This document shows positions 1-6,296 of a stretch of DNA of 6,675 bases, in pieces. Positions within the stretch are counted from its first letter, which is position 1, and the number at the start of each line of letters is the position of its first letter. Location of the stretch: contig JAOUNK010000186.1 in assembly GCA_029881015.1 (NCBI GenBank), positions 1 through 6,675 of the forward strand, given 5' to 3'. Under the pieces are notes generated by a model. It saw only the letters and a program-made list of their open reading frames with translations, was not told the origin of the DNA and made no database searches. Source of the stretch: Gammaproteobacteria bacterium (lineage in GTDB: Bacteria; Pseudomonadota; Gammaproteobacteria; Steroidobacterales; Woeseiaceae). Both the position numbers and the translations under genes were made by a program.

Positions 1-491
1 AACTCCCTGCTGGACCCGCCCTCGACCATGTACGTACCGCAGGTAAAGGGGCTGCCGGCGAAACCGATGAGTGGCACCTTGCCGTCGAGTTCGCGGCGAA
101 TCGTGCGCACCGCGTCGAAGACATAGTCCAGCTCTTTCTCGACATCGGGCACACGCAGGTCTCGAATCGCATCGGCCGTCTGGACCGGGTCACGAAACTT
201 GGGGCCCTCACCCGCCACGAAGTACAGGCCAAGACCCATGGCATCCGGCACGGTCAGGATGTCGGAAAAGAGGATTGCCGCGTCAAGTGCGTAACGCCGG
301 AGCGGCTGCATCGTCACCTCGCAGGCGAGATCGGGATTGCGGCACAGACTCATGAAATCGCCGGCCTGCGCGCGTGTCTCCCGGTACTCGGGCAGGTAGC
401 GCCCGGCCTGGCGCATGATCCACAAGGGCGTGCGGGGCACCGGCTCTTTCATCAGGGCCCGCAGCAGCAGGTCGTTCTTGAGTTCGGTCAT
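1..491 (-). CDS. hemE: Uroporphyrinogen decarboxylase, N-terminal part (runs off window)
   Basis: HemE removes the four acetate carboxyls of uroporphyrinogen III to give coproporphyrinogen III, a cytoplasmic step of heme biosynthesis that needs no cofactor. The first 163 residues are visible, a little under half of the usual ~355. They begin MTELKNDLLLRAL and contain the substrate-binding loop MRQAGRYLPEYR (residues 26-37), the catalytic aspartate in ILFSDIL (D77) and the conserved tyrosine in GTYMVEGG (Y154). These positions match the family's known binding residues (27-31, 77, 154), which supports this ATG start. Line by line the sequence is very close to E. coli HemE as I remember it. One small oddity is FTCGTY where E. 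coli has WTLATY. The ATG shares its A with the TGA stop of pyrF (TGATG), so translation is probably coupled. The C-terminal half lies beyond base 1. No frameshift is seen. Confidence 0.97.
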   Translation of the reverse strand, partial: MTELKNDLLLRALMKEPVPRTPLWIMRQAGRYLPEYRETRAQAGDFMSLCRNPDLACEVTMQPLRRYALDAAILFSDILTVPDAMGLGLYFVAGEGPKFRDPVQTADAIRDLRVPDVEKELDYVFDAVRTIRRELDGKVPLIGFAGSPFTCGTYMVEGGSSRE

Positions 492-1207
492 CAGGCACCT
501 ACCTGTTCGGCAATCGACGCCTGCATGGACTCGGCCATGGCGCGCGGTCTTTGTGCATCGCGAATCGGCCGGCCGACGACGATGTAGTCGCAGCCGTTCC
601 GGAACGCGGTTTCCACCGTGACGACGCGCTTCTGGTCGCCAACGGGCTTGTTATCCACAGGGCGGATGCCCGGTGACACGACGAGCAGCTTCTCGTCTAC
701 GAATTCCCTGAGGGCCGGAACCTCCAGGCCAGAGGAAATGACACCGTCGCATCCGGACTCGAGGCACTGCCGGGCCCGCGACAGCACGAGGTCGCCGACG
801 TCGCAGTCGAAGCCGAGATCGTCGAGATCGCCGCGGTCCAGGCTCGTCAGCACCGTAACGCCAAGGACCTTGAGGCTATCGCCTTTATTCGCGGCAGCCG
901 CCTCCATGATGGACCGGTTGCCGTGCACGGTGACGAACGTCGCGCCGCGATCCTTGAGCGAGCGCACGGCGGAACCGACGGTGGCCGGAATATCGAAAAA
1001 CTTGAGGTCGCAGAACACTTTCTTGTCACGCGCCAGCAACCAGTCGAGCAGGTCGAAATACTCGCCGCTCATCATCAGCTCGAGACCGATCTTGTAAAAG
1101 GTAACCGCGTCACCGAGCTCGTCGGCGAGTTCTTTTGCCCGGTCACAGGTCGGTACGTCCATGGCGAATATGAGCCGGTCTCTTGCCGGTATGTCTTTGT
1201 GTTTCAC
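491..1207 (-). CDS. pyrF: Orotidine 5'-phosphate decarboxylase
   Basis: PyrF converts OMP to UMP, the last step of de novo pyrimidine synthesis, in the cytoplasm. The 238-residue protein has the normal length for the bacterial family and a complete active site: D17 in FAMDVP, K39 in FYKIGLEL, and the signature D67-x-K69-x-x-D72 in DLKFFDIPATV. The phosphate-binding region follows, with SPGIRPV and VVGRPI near the C-terminus. The start is a GTG at 1207, chosen because GAAGG (1214-1218) sits six bases upstream and the protein then begins a few residues before the first conserved strand. It lies 71 bases after dgt and overlaps hemE by one base. Phrases such as VTVLTSLD, DLVLSRA and GDQKRVVT look more like alphaproteobacterial PyrF than the E. 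coli type (from memory, not a search). Function is certain; origin is an open point. Confidence 0.96.
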   Translation of the reverse strand: MKHKDIPARDRLIFAMDVPTCDRAKELADELGDAVTFYKIGLELMMSGEYFDLLDWLLARDKKVFCDLKFFDIPATVGSAVRSLKDRGATFVTVHGNRSIMEAAAANKGDSLKVLGVTVLTSLDRGDLDDLGFDCDVGDLVLSRARQCLESGCDGVISSGLEVPALREFVDEKLLVVSPGIRPVDNKPVGDQKRVVTVETAFRNGCDYIVVGRPIRDAQRPRAMAESMQASIAEQVGA

Positions 1208-1213
1208 GGTACA

Positions 1214-1218
1214 CCTTC
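1214..1218 (-). promoter_or_regulatory. Ribosome binding site of pyrF
   Basis: GAAGG on the minus strand, six bases before the GTG at 1207. It is the element that decides in favour of a GTG start for pyrF, since no suitable ATG lies nearby before residue 16. Confidence 0.6.
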
Positions 1219-1231
1219 GATTTCAGGAACG

Positions 1232-1258
1232 GGGGCCGCAGCCCCTGGCGGAAGGGCT
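1232..1258. repeat. GC-rich hairpin region in the dgt-pyrF gap
   Basis: GGGGC (1232-1236) and GCCCC (1241-1245) form a 5-bp stem with a 4-base loop. An alternative stem pairs AGCCC (1240-1244) with GGGCT (1254-1258). The two share bases and so exclude one another. No T-run follows in the direction of transcription, so this is not a convincing terminator. It may only be leader structure ahead of pyrF. Both stems are short and could be chance in GC-rich DNA. Confidence 0.3.
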
Positions 1259-1278
1259 CCGATCCCGCGCGCATGATA

Positions 1279-2394
1279 TCAGCCTGTGAGCCGTTCGTGG
1301 GCCGCGATCGCATAGCGATCGGTCATGCCGGCGATGTAGTCCGCGACAACCCTGGCGCGCGGCGCACCGTCGAGGCTGGCGGCGCGATTCGCGAACTCGG
1401 GCGGCATCAGCGCGACGTCCTGCGAATAGGCTTTGAACAGATCGGCCACAATTGCCTGGGCCCGTCGTGTCATCTCGAGCTTTTGCTCGTGCCCGTACAG
1501 GTGCTTGTTGAGAAAGCGCTTGAGCGACAGATGCTGCTCGTAGACGGGCGGCGACATATTGACCAGCGGTTCGCCGGCCGCCCGCACGTCATCAATGGCC
1601 GTGACGCCCGCTGCCTGGATTCGCCGATCCGTTTCCTCGATCAGGTCCGTCACCACGGTCCCGATCATGCGGCGAATTATCTCGAAGATCAGGCGCCGGT
1701 CTTCGAGGTCCGGGTACTTGCCTCGTACCCGCGCGTACTGCTGCTCGAACAGCGGCTGCTCACGCAACTGCTCAAGCGTAAGCAATCCCGCCCTGAAACC
1801 GTCGTCGACATCGTGGTTGTTGTAGGCGATGGCGTCGGCAATATTGGCGATTTGCGCTTCGAGGCCCGGCTGCGTGCGCTCGAGGAAGCGCTCTCCCACG
1901 TCACCCAGCCTGCGAGCGTTGCGCGAAGAGCAGTGCTTGAGAATACCCTCTCGCGTTTCGAACATGAGATTGAGGCCCGGGAAGTCCGCGTACTTGGCTT
2001 CCAGCTCATCGACGACGCGCAGTGACTGAAGGTTATGCTCGAAGCCACCGAAGTCGCGCATGCAGGCATTCAGCGTGTCCTGGCCCGCATGCCCGAAGGG
2101 CGTGTGGCCGAGATCGTGTGCCAGGCAGATCGATTCGGTCAGCGGCTCATTCAGCCCCAGCGCGACCGCCACGGAGCGCCCGATCTGGGAAACCTCGAGT
2201 GAGTGCGTCAATCGCGTCCGATACAGGTCGCCCTCGTGATTGACGAAAACCTGGGTCTTGTACATGAGGCGCCGGAACGCCGTGCTGTGAATGATGCGAT
2301 CGCGGTCGCGCTGGTACTCACCGCGATGCGCAGGTCGCGGCTCTTCGACTCGTCGGCCGCGGCTGTTCGCTTCGCTAGCCGCGTAGGATTTCAT
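1279..2394 (-). CDS. dgt: Deoxyguanosinetriphosphate triphosphohydrolase-like HD-domain protein
   Basis: A dNTP triphosphohydrolase of the dGTPase/HD superfamily, which splits dNTPs into deoxynucleoside plus triphosphate and helps set dNTP pools. The 371-residue protein carries the metal-binding HD set: H64 in RTRLTHSLEV, H93-D94 in LAHDLGHTPFGH, and D187 in ANIADAIAYNNHD. It also has family blocks RDRDRIIHSTAFRRL (29-43), GGFEHNLQSLR (116-126) and FETREGILKH (145-154). Length and motifs fit the shorter 'dGTPase-like' subtype rather than the ~500-residue E. coli Dgt, so substrate preference is uncertain. The ATG at 2394 is chosen because family members begin just ahead of the SRGRR block. The frame stays open further upstream, but that stretch is aroB read out of frame. 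No good Shine-Dalgarno is visible, and the start lies inside the last 20 bases of aroB, so translation probably depends on aroB. Confidence 0.93.
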   Translation of the reverse strand: MKSYAASEANSRGRRVEEPRPAHRGEYQRDRDRIIHSTAFRRLMYKTQVFVNHEGDLYRTRLTHSLEVSQIGRSVAVALGLNEPLTESICLAHDLGHTPFGHAGQDTLNACMRDFGGFEHNLQSLRVVDELEAKYADFPGLNLMFETREGILKHCSSRNARRLGDVGERFLERTQPGLEAQIANIADAIAYNNHDVDDGFRAGLLTLEQLREQPLFEQQYARVRGKYPDLEDRRLIFEIIRRMIGTVVTDLIEETDRRIQAAGVTAIDDVRAAGEPLVNMSPPVYEQHLSLKRFLNKHLYGHEQKLEMTRRAQAIVADLFKAYSQDVALMPPEFANRAASLDGAPRARVVADYIAGMTDRYAIAAHERLTG

Positions 2395-3433
2395 TGAGTC
2401 GACGGTCGTCATACTCGGCCGAAACACGGCTGTCGCCGATCGCCCGAAGCAACACGAAACGCAGCGCTTTGCCCTGCACCTTCTTGTCCATGCCCATCGC
2501 CTTCCGCCAGTCGTCCGGCGCGATCGCCGGCGGTCTCGTCGGCAATCCGGCTGCGGCAACGAGACGCTCGAGGCGGTGGATGTCCTTCTCGGCAAGCCCG
2601 CTAAGCCGGGCAGCCATCAGCATGCCGGCCGCCACCGCTTCGCCGTGCAACCACTCGCCGTAGCCCTGGCAGTGTTCGATTGCGTGACCGAACGTGTGGC
2701 CGAAATTCAGTATGGCGCGACGCCCGGCCTCTCTTTCGTCCTCGGCAACGACCTCCGCCTTGAGCGCGCAACAACGATGAATCGCATAACCGAGTGCGTC
2801 TGCATCCCGCGCCAGGAGTTGCGCCATGTTGGTCTCGAGCCATGCAAAGAACTCGGCATCACAGATGGCGCCGTACTTGATGACCTCGGCCAGCCCGGCG
2901 GCCAGTTCCCTGTCGGGCAAGGTATCGAGTGTGTTCGTGTCGATGAGTACGACCCGGGGCTGGTAGAACGCGCCTATGAGGTTCTTGCCCTGTGCGTGAT
3001 TGACGCCTGTCTTACCGCCAACGGAGGAGTCGACCTGCGCCAGCAGGGTCGTGGGCACCTGGATAAAGTCGACGCCCCGCATGTAACAGGCCGCCGCAAA
3101 CCCCGCTATGTCGCCGACGACACCGCCACCCAGGGCGACGACGGCTACGTCGCGGTTGGCGCGGGACTCGACCAACCGGTCGAGAATCGAGAGCATGGTT
3201 GCAACTGTCTTGAACGACTCACCGTCGGGCAGGTTGATGCTGCGTACATCGCAGCCCGGGAGATTCGCCCGGAGTCTTTCGTAATAAAGCGGGGCCACCG
3301 TCTCGTTGCTAACGACCAGGCAATCGCTGCCGCGCACAAATTCGCTGAGATCGAAGTGACCGTCAAGCAGGTCACGCCCGATCACGATCGGGTAACTGCG
3401 ATCCCCCAATTCGACTGTCAATGTATAGCTCAC
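2375..3433 (-). CDS. aroB: 3-dehydroquinate synthase
   Basis: AroB cyclises DAHP to 3-dehydroquinate, the second step of the shikimate pathway, using bound NAD+ and a divalent metal (zinc or cobalt). The 352-residue protein has the usual length. Visible motifs are DGESFK (70-75), the NAD-binding GGGVVGD (102-108), the TTLLAQVDSSVGGKTGVNH block (128-146), and the three metal ligands E183 (AGLAEVIKYG), H246 (NFGHTFGHAIE) and H263 (WLHGEAV), nearly the same numbering as E. coli. The start is taken as GTG at 3433, giving MSYTLTVELGDRSYPI, which lines up with known AroB N-termini. The frame is open back to another GTG at 3469, but that codon lies in a palindrome and adds residues unlike the family. 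No strong Shine-Dalgarno precedes 3433. It follows aroK by 75 bases and overlaps dgt by 20 bases. Confidence 0.96.
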   Translation of the reverse strand: MSYTLTVELGDRSYPIVIGRDLLDGHFDLSEFVRGSDCLVVSNETVAPLYYERLRANLPGCDVRSINLPDGESFKTVATMLSILDRLVESRANRDVAVVALGGGVVGDIAGFAAACYMRGVDFIQVPTTLLAQVDSSVGGKTGVNHAQGKNLIGAFYQPRVVLIDTNTLDTLPDRELAAGLAEVIKYGAICDAEFFAWLETNMAQLLARDADALGYAIHRCCALKAEVVAEDEREAGRRAILNFGHTFGHAIEHCQGYGEWLHGEAVAAGMLMAARLSGLAEKDIHRLERLVAAAGLPTRPPAIAPDDWRKAMGMDKKVQGKALRFVLLRAIGDSRVSAEYDDRRLNEILRG

Positions 3434-3461
3434 GCGCCATAGCTTACATGACCGTAGAAGC

Positions 3462-3485
3462 GGGGACACTTTCTGAAGTGTCCCC
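3462..3485. repeat. REP-like perfect palindrome between aroK and aroB
   Basis: GGGGACACTT (3462-3471), loop TCTG, AAGTGTCCCC (3476-3485): a perfect 10-bp inverted repeat in the 75-base gap between the genes, ending 29 bases before the aroB GTG. It lacks a downstream T-run on either strand, so it is not a standard terminator, although it could form a strong RNA hairpin. The GGGGACACTT core resembles dispersed palindromes I recall from gammaproteobacterial genomes, some linked to REP-associated Y1 transposases. That link is from memory and no transposase is present here. Confidence 0.6.
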
Positions 3486-3508
3486 CCAAGGCAGGGATAC
3501 GCGCCGGG

Positions 3509-4021
3509 TCAGGAGATACTCTCGATGATCTCACTCGCCACGGAATGCACCTTCCGGCCGTCGGTGTCGACCACGAGATCGGCAATCTCCCTGTACAGCG
3601 GGTCGCGTTGCTGCAGCAGCTCTTCGAGCGTGCCACGTGGATCGTCGTTCTCCAGCAACGGGCGGATCCGGCCCTTGCGCGTCCGGGCCACCTGCTGATC
3701 CACTGACGTGTAGAGGTACACCACGAACCCGCGTCCCGCCAGGTTGCTGCGATTCCTTGCTTTGACAACGGCACCACCGCCCGTCGCCAGCACGACGCCA
3801 TCCGACCGCGTAAGGTCATCGATCGCCGCTGCCTCGCGTTTGCGAAACCCGTCCTCACCTTCTTTCTCGAAGATGAACGCGACATCCACGCCCGTCCGGG
3901 ACTCTATTTCATCGTCGCTGTCGACGAAGGTCAGTTGCAGGGTACGCGCCAGGTGCCGACCGACAGCAGATTTACCTGCGCCCATCGGGCCTACGAGAAA
4001 TATGTTTTTCGGGTGTTTCAT
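3509..4021 (-). CDS. aroK: Shikimate kinase
   Basis: AroK phosphorylates shikimate at the 3-hydroxyl with ATP, the fifth step of aromatic amino acid and chorismate synthesis, in the cytoplasm. The 170-residue length is normal. The protein shows the Walker A loop GPMGAGKS (11-18), the magnesium/shikimate-binding DSDDEIE (34-40, D36 the key shikimate-contacting aspartate), FRKRE (59-63, shikimate-binding arginine), TGGGAV (80-85), and the lid with RIRPLL (R120) followed by RDPLYRE (139-145). The ATG at 4021 places Walker A at the expected position. No clear Shine-Dalgarno is visible upstream. It lies between pilQ and aroB, as in many gammaproteobacteria. A hairpin in the pilQ-aroK gap suggests its expression may be partly separate from the pilus genes. 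Confidence 0.97.
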   Translation of the reverse strand: MKHPKNIFLVGPMGAGKSAVGRHLARTLQLTFVDSDDEIESRTGVDVAFIFEKEGEDGFRKREAAAIDDLTRSDGVVLATGGGAVVKARNRSNLAGRGFVVYLYTSVDQQVARTRKGRIRPLLENDDPRGTLEELLQQRDPLYREIADLVVDTDGRKVHSVASEIIESIS

Positions 4022-4046
4022 GCCAGGGTTCTTGGGCCCTCAAGCA

Positions 4047-4072
4047 GAAAGCCAACCCGAAGGTTGGCTTTC
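4047..4072 (-). terminator. Hairpin with UUCG loop after pilQ (candidate terminator or attenuator)
   Basis: An 11-bp perfect inverted repeat, GAAAGCCAACC / GGTTGGCTTTC, with loop CGAA on the plus strand. Read in the direction of transcription the loop is TTCG, the classic very stable UUCG tetraloop, which favours a role in the minus-strand transcript. It starts 24 bases after the pilQ stop. The bases just after the stem (CTGCTTG) are only mildly T-rich, so termination may be partial and the hairpin could instead protect the 3' end of the pil mRNA. Confidence 0.6.
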
Positions 4073-4096
4073 CATGTAGCTAAACGGCACGCCAGC

Positions 4097-6268
4097 TTAG
4101 TAGATGGTGGCGCCTTCCTCAAGGATGCGAGGCGTTACGAAAATCAACAGTTCAGCCTTGTTGTCCGTGCGTTGCTTGTTGCGGAACAATGCACCGGCAA
4201 AAGGAATGTCGCCGAGGAACGGCACCTTGCTGATCGTCTCGCGACGCTCAGTCTCGTAGATACCACCGAGCACGACTGTCTGGCCATCGGCAACAAGCAC
4301 CTGGGTTTCGACAGACCGCGTATCGATACTCGGTACCGTACCGCCAATACCGCCGGTCGAGATGATGTCACCGACGTTATCCTTGCTGACGCGAAGGTCC
4401 ATGATGATGTTGTTGTCCGGCGTAATCTGCGGGGTAACAACCAGCTCGAGAACCGCTTCCTTGAACTGAATCGTTGTCGCGCCCGAAGACGCCGACTGCT
4501 GGTACGGAATCTCAACACCCTGCTTGATCGTAGCTTCCTTCTGGTTGGCCGTGATCACGCGCGGGGTCGAAACGATCTCGCCGCGGCCTTCGGCTTCAAG
4601 GGCAGACAATTCGAGGTCGATCAGATAGTCGTTACTCAATACCGCCAGGGCGAATCGGCCAGCCGGGTTCGAGACCGGCAAGTTCACGTTGTACCGATCG
4701 TTCAGCGCCGCCCACTCAGGGAGTGCGGTACCGGTGGGATCATTAACAGCATCAAGGAAAGTTCCCAACGTATGATCTGTGCCGGCGCTCGAACCCGTCG
4801 TAATAATGACGGGATCAGAGGTCAGGTCATCCGCTGACACACCGAGACGGACACCGAGTTCGCGGCTGAAGTCATCGTTGACAACAACAATGCGCGACTC
4901 GATGAGAACCTGCTTGATGGGAATATCCAGCGTACGAACCATGCGGCGGATATCCTGCAGCCGCTCGGCCGTATCCTGCACGAGCAGCGTATTCGTGCGG
5001 TCGTCGACAGCGATGCTGCCACGTTCCGACAGCATCGAGCCTTTCTCCGTACCGGTAATCAGGTCAGCCAGGTCGGCCGCCTTCGCGTAGTTAACCTGCA
5101 GGAATTCCGAGTAAACCGGCTCCAGTTCCTGGATCGCGAGCTGTGCTTCGAGATCTGCGGTTTCGCGTGCGGCAATTTCCTCGGCCGGCGCAACCATGAT
5201 CACGTTGCCGTTCTGGCGCATGTCCAGACCCTTCGTGGTCATGACGATATCCAGCGCCTGGTCCCAGGGAACGTTGCGCAGGCGCAGCGTCACATTGCCC
5301 TGGACCGTATCCGACACGACGATATTCTTGCCGGACGTCTCGGCCAGCAGCTGCAGGACCGAACGTGTCTCAATATCCTGGAAGTTCAGCGACAGGCGCT
5401 GGCCTTCGTATTCCTTGTTCTCCGCGAACAGGCTGGATTCGGCCTGTGACTCTTCCGGTGCCGGGTTGATTTCGATCGTGAACTCGTTGTCAGACTGGTA
5501 AGCAAGCTGCTCATACTTGCCTTCAGCCGAGATAACGATACGCGTATCGAGATTGGTGCGCAGTGCATCAACCGTTGTGACCGGCGTAGCAAAGTCGTTG
5601 ACGTCCAGACGACGCATCAACTCTGCCGGCAGACTCGTGTCCTTGAACACGGCAACCACACGACCGCCTTCCTGGCGAATGTCGACCGACGTCGACGGGT
5701 CGGTAAGGTTGACGACTACACGGCCACCACCGTCGCGGGTGCGGCGAAAATCAACAGCGGAAATGGAACGGGAGCCCGGAGCGGCAAACGAACGGGAATC
5801 AGACGTCGGCGCACTGGCGAACTGGGTGGTACCTGCGCTGTAGTCATCTCCGTCACCAAGCGTGACGATTACCGTATTTCCGCTACGACGAGTTTCGTAT
5901 GCGACCATCGTGTCGAGATTCAACACGACACGCGTGCGACCGTTGGCTTCGGCCGTCAATACCGTGTCCAGCGGCCCGAGGTTCACATCGCGGCGACGCG
6001 ACGTCATACCCAGTGACGTACCTGGCAGGTCGAGTGCAATCCGTGCAGGATTCTCGATCGTGAAGTCCAGCGGCTCGGGCGCCGTTTCACTCATGATCAG
6101 CTTCAGCTCGACGCGGTCGCCGGGCAGACTCTGCACCTGAATGTCTTGCAGCCTGTTACCTTCCTGGGCGCTGGCGAAAGCCCCCCAGAAGAGCAGCAGT
6201 GCTGCCTGTGCCAATGCGGCGAACTTCGCAAAGCGAGGTGTCACCGTCGGTTTGTTTTTGAGCATCAT
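4097..6268 (-). CDS. pilQ: Type IV pilus secretin PilQ
   Basis: PilQ forms the multimeric outer-membrane pore through which the type IV pilus passes; PilP binds it from the inner-membrane side. From the chosen start (723 residues) the order is: signal peptide with likely cleavage after FASA (residue 34), a first AMIN-like domain (~38-140, with VELKLIMSE and ARIALDLPG), a second AMIN-like domain (~168-268), an N0/STN domain (~288-362, with LNFQDIETRSVLQLLAE), an N1 secretin domain (~385-450, with DDRTNTLLVQDT), and the secretin core to the end with GRGEIVSTPRV and the signature VPFLGDIPFAGALFR (682-696). AMIN domains in PilQ are thought to bind peptidoglycan. The ATG at 6268 is preferred because GGGAG sits eight bases upstream. 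ATGs at 6289, 6274 and 6265 are in frame, and 6289 would leave only seven bases after pilP but has no Shine-Dalgarno. Length and domains are intact. Confidence 0.96.
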   Translation of the reverse strand: MMLKNKPTVTPRFAKFAALAQAALLLFWGAFASAQEGNRLQDIQVQSLPGDRVELKLIMSETAPEPLDFTIENPARIALDLPGTSLGMTSRRRDVNLGPLDTVLTAEANGRTRVVLNLDTMVAYETRRSGNTVIVTLGDGDDYSAGTTQFASAPTSDSRSFAAPGSRSISAVDFRRTRDGGGRVVVNLTDPSTSVDIRQEGGRVVAVFKDTSLPAELMRRLDVNDFATPVTTVDALRTNLDTRIVISAEGKYEQLAYQSDNEFTIEINPAPEESQAESSLFAENKEYEGQRLSLNFQDIETRSVLQLLAETSGKNIVVSDTVQGNVTLRLRNVPWDQALDIVMTTKGLDMRQNGNVIMVAPAEEIAARETADLEAQLAIQELEPVYSEFLQVNYAKAADLADLITGTEKGSMLSERGSIAVDDRTNTLLVQDTAERLQDIRRMVRTLDIPIKQVLIESRIVVVNDDFSRELGVRLGVSADDLTSDPVIITTGSSAGTDHTLGTFLDAVNDPTGTALPEWAALNDRYNVNLPVSNPAGRFALAVLSNDYLIDLELSALEAEGRGEIVSTPRVITANQKEATIKQGVEIPYQQSASSGATTIQFKEAVLELVVTPQITPDNNIIMDLRVSKDNVGDIISTGGIGGTVPSIDTRSVETQVLVADGQTVVLGGIYETERRETISKVPFLGDIPFAGALFRNKQRTDNKAELLIFVTPRILEEGATIY

Positions 6269-6276
6269 TCCCATTA

Positions 6277-6281
6277 CTCCC
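6277..6281 (-). promoter_or_regulatory. Ribosome binding site of pilQ
   Basis: GGGAG on the minus strand, eight bases before the ATG at 6268 and eleven before the ATG at 6265. It is the reason for preferring an internal start over the ATG at 6289, inside whose reading frame it would otherwise lie. Confidence 0.55.
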
Positions 6282-6296
6282 AGTTCCATTCAGGCG

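Noticed and set aside
1183..2025. Long open frame on the plus strand opposite dgt
   Set aside because: It lies antisense to a clear dGTPase-family gene in GC-rich DNA and shows no recognisable domain; codon structure belongs to the minus strand.
2395..2595. N-terminal extension of dgt by 67 codons
   Set aside because: The added residues are aroB read in another frame, rich in Arg and Ser, and unlike any dGTPase N-terminus.
2576..3442. Open frame of about 288 codons on the plus strand opposite aroB
   Set aside because: Fully antisense to aroB, whose active-site motifs are intact; the plus-strand protein shows no family features.
3434..3469. N-terminal extension of aroB from a GTG at 3469
   Set aside because: The start codon would lie inside the palindrome and the extra residues do not match AroB proteins, which begin close to the SYTLTVELG strand.
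3935..4837. Open frame of about 300 codons on the plus strand opposite aroK and pilQ
   Set aside because: It spans two real minus-strand genes and a terminator-like hairpin, and its product is arginine-rich with no recognisable motif.
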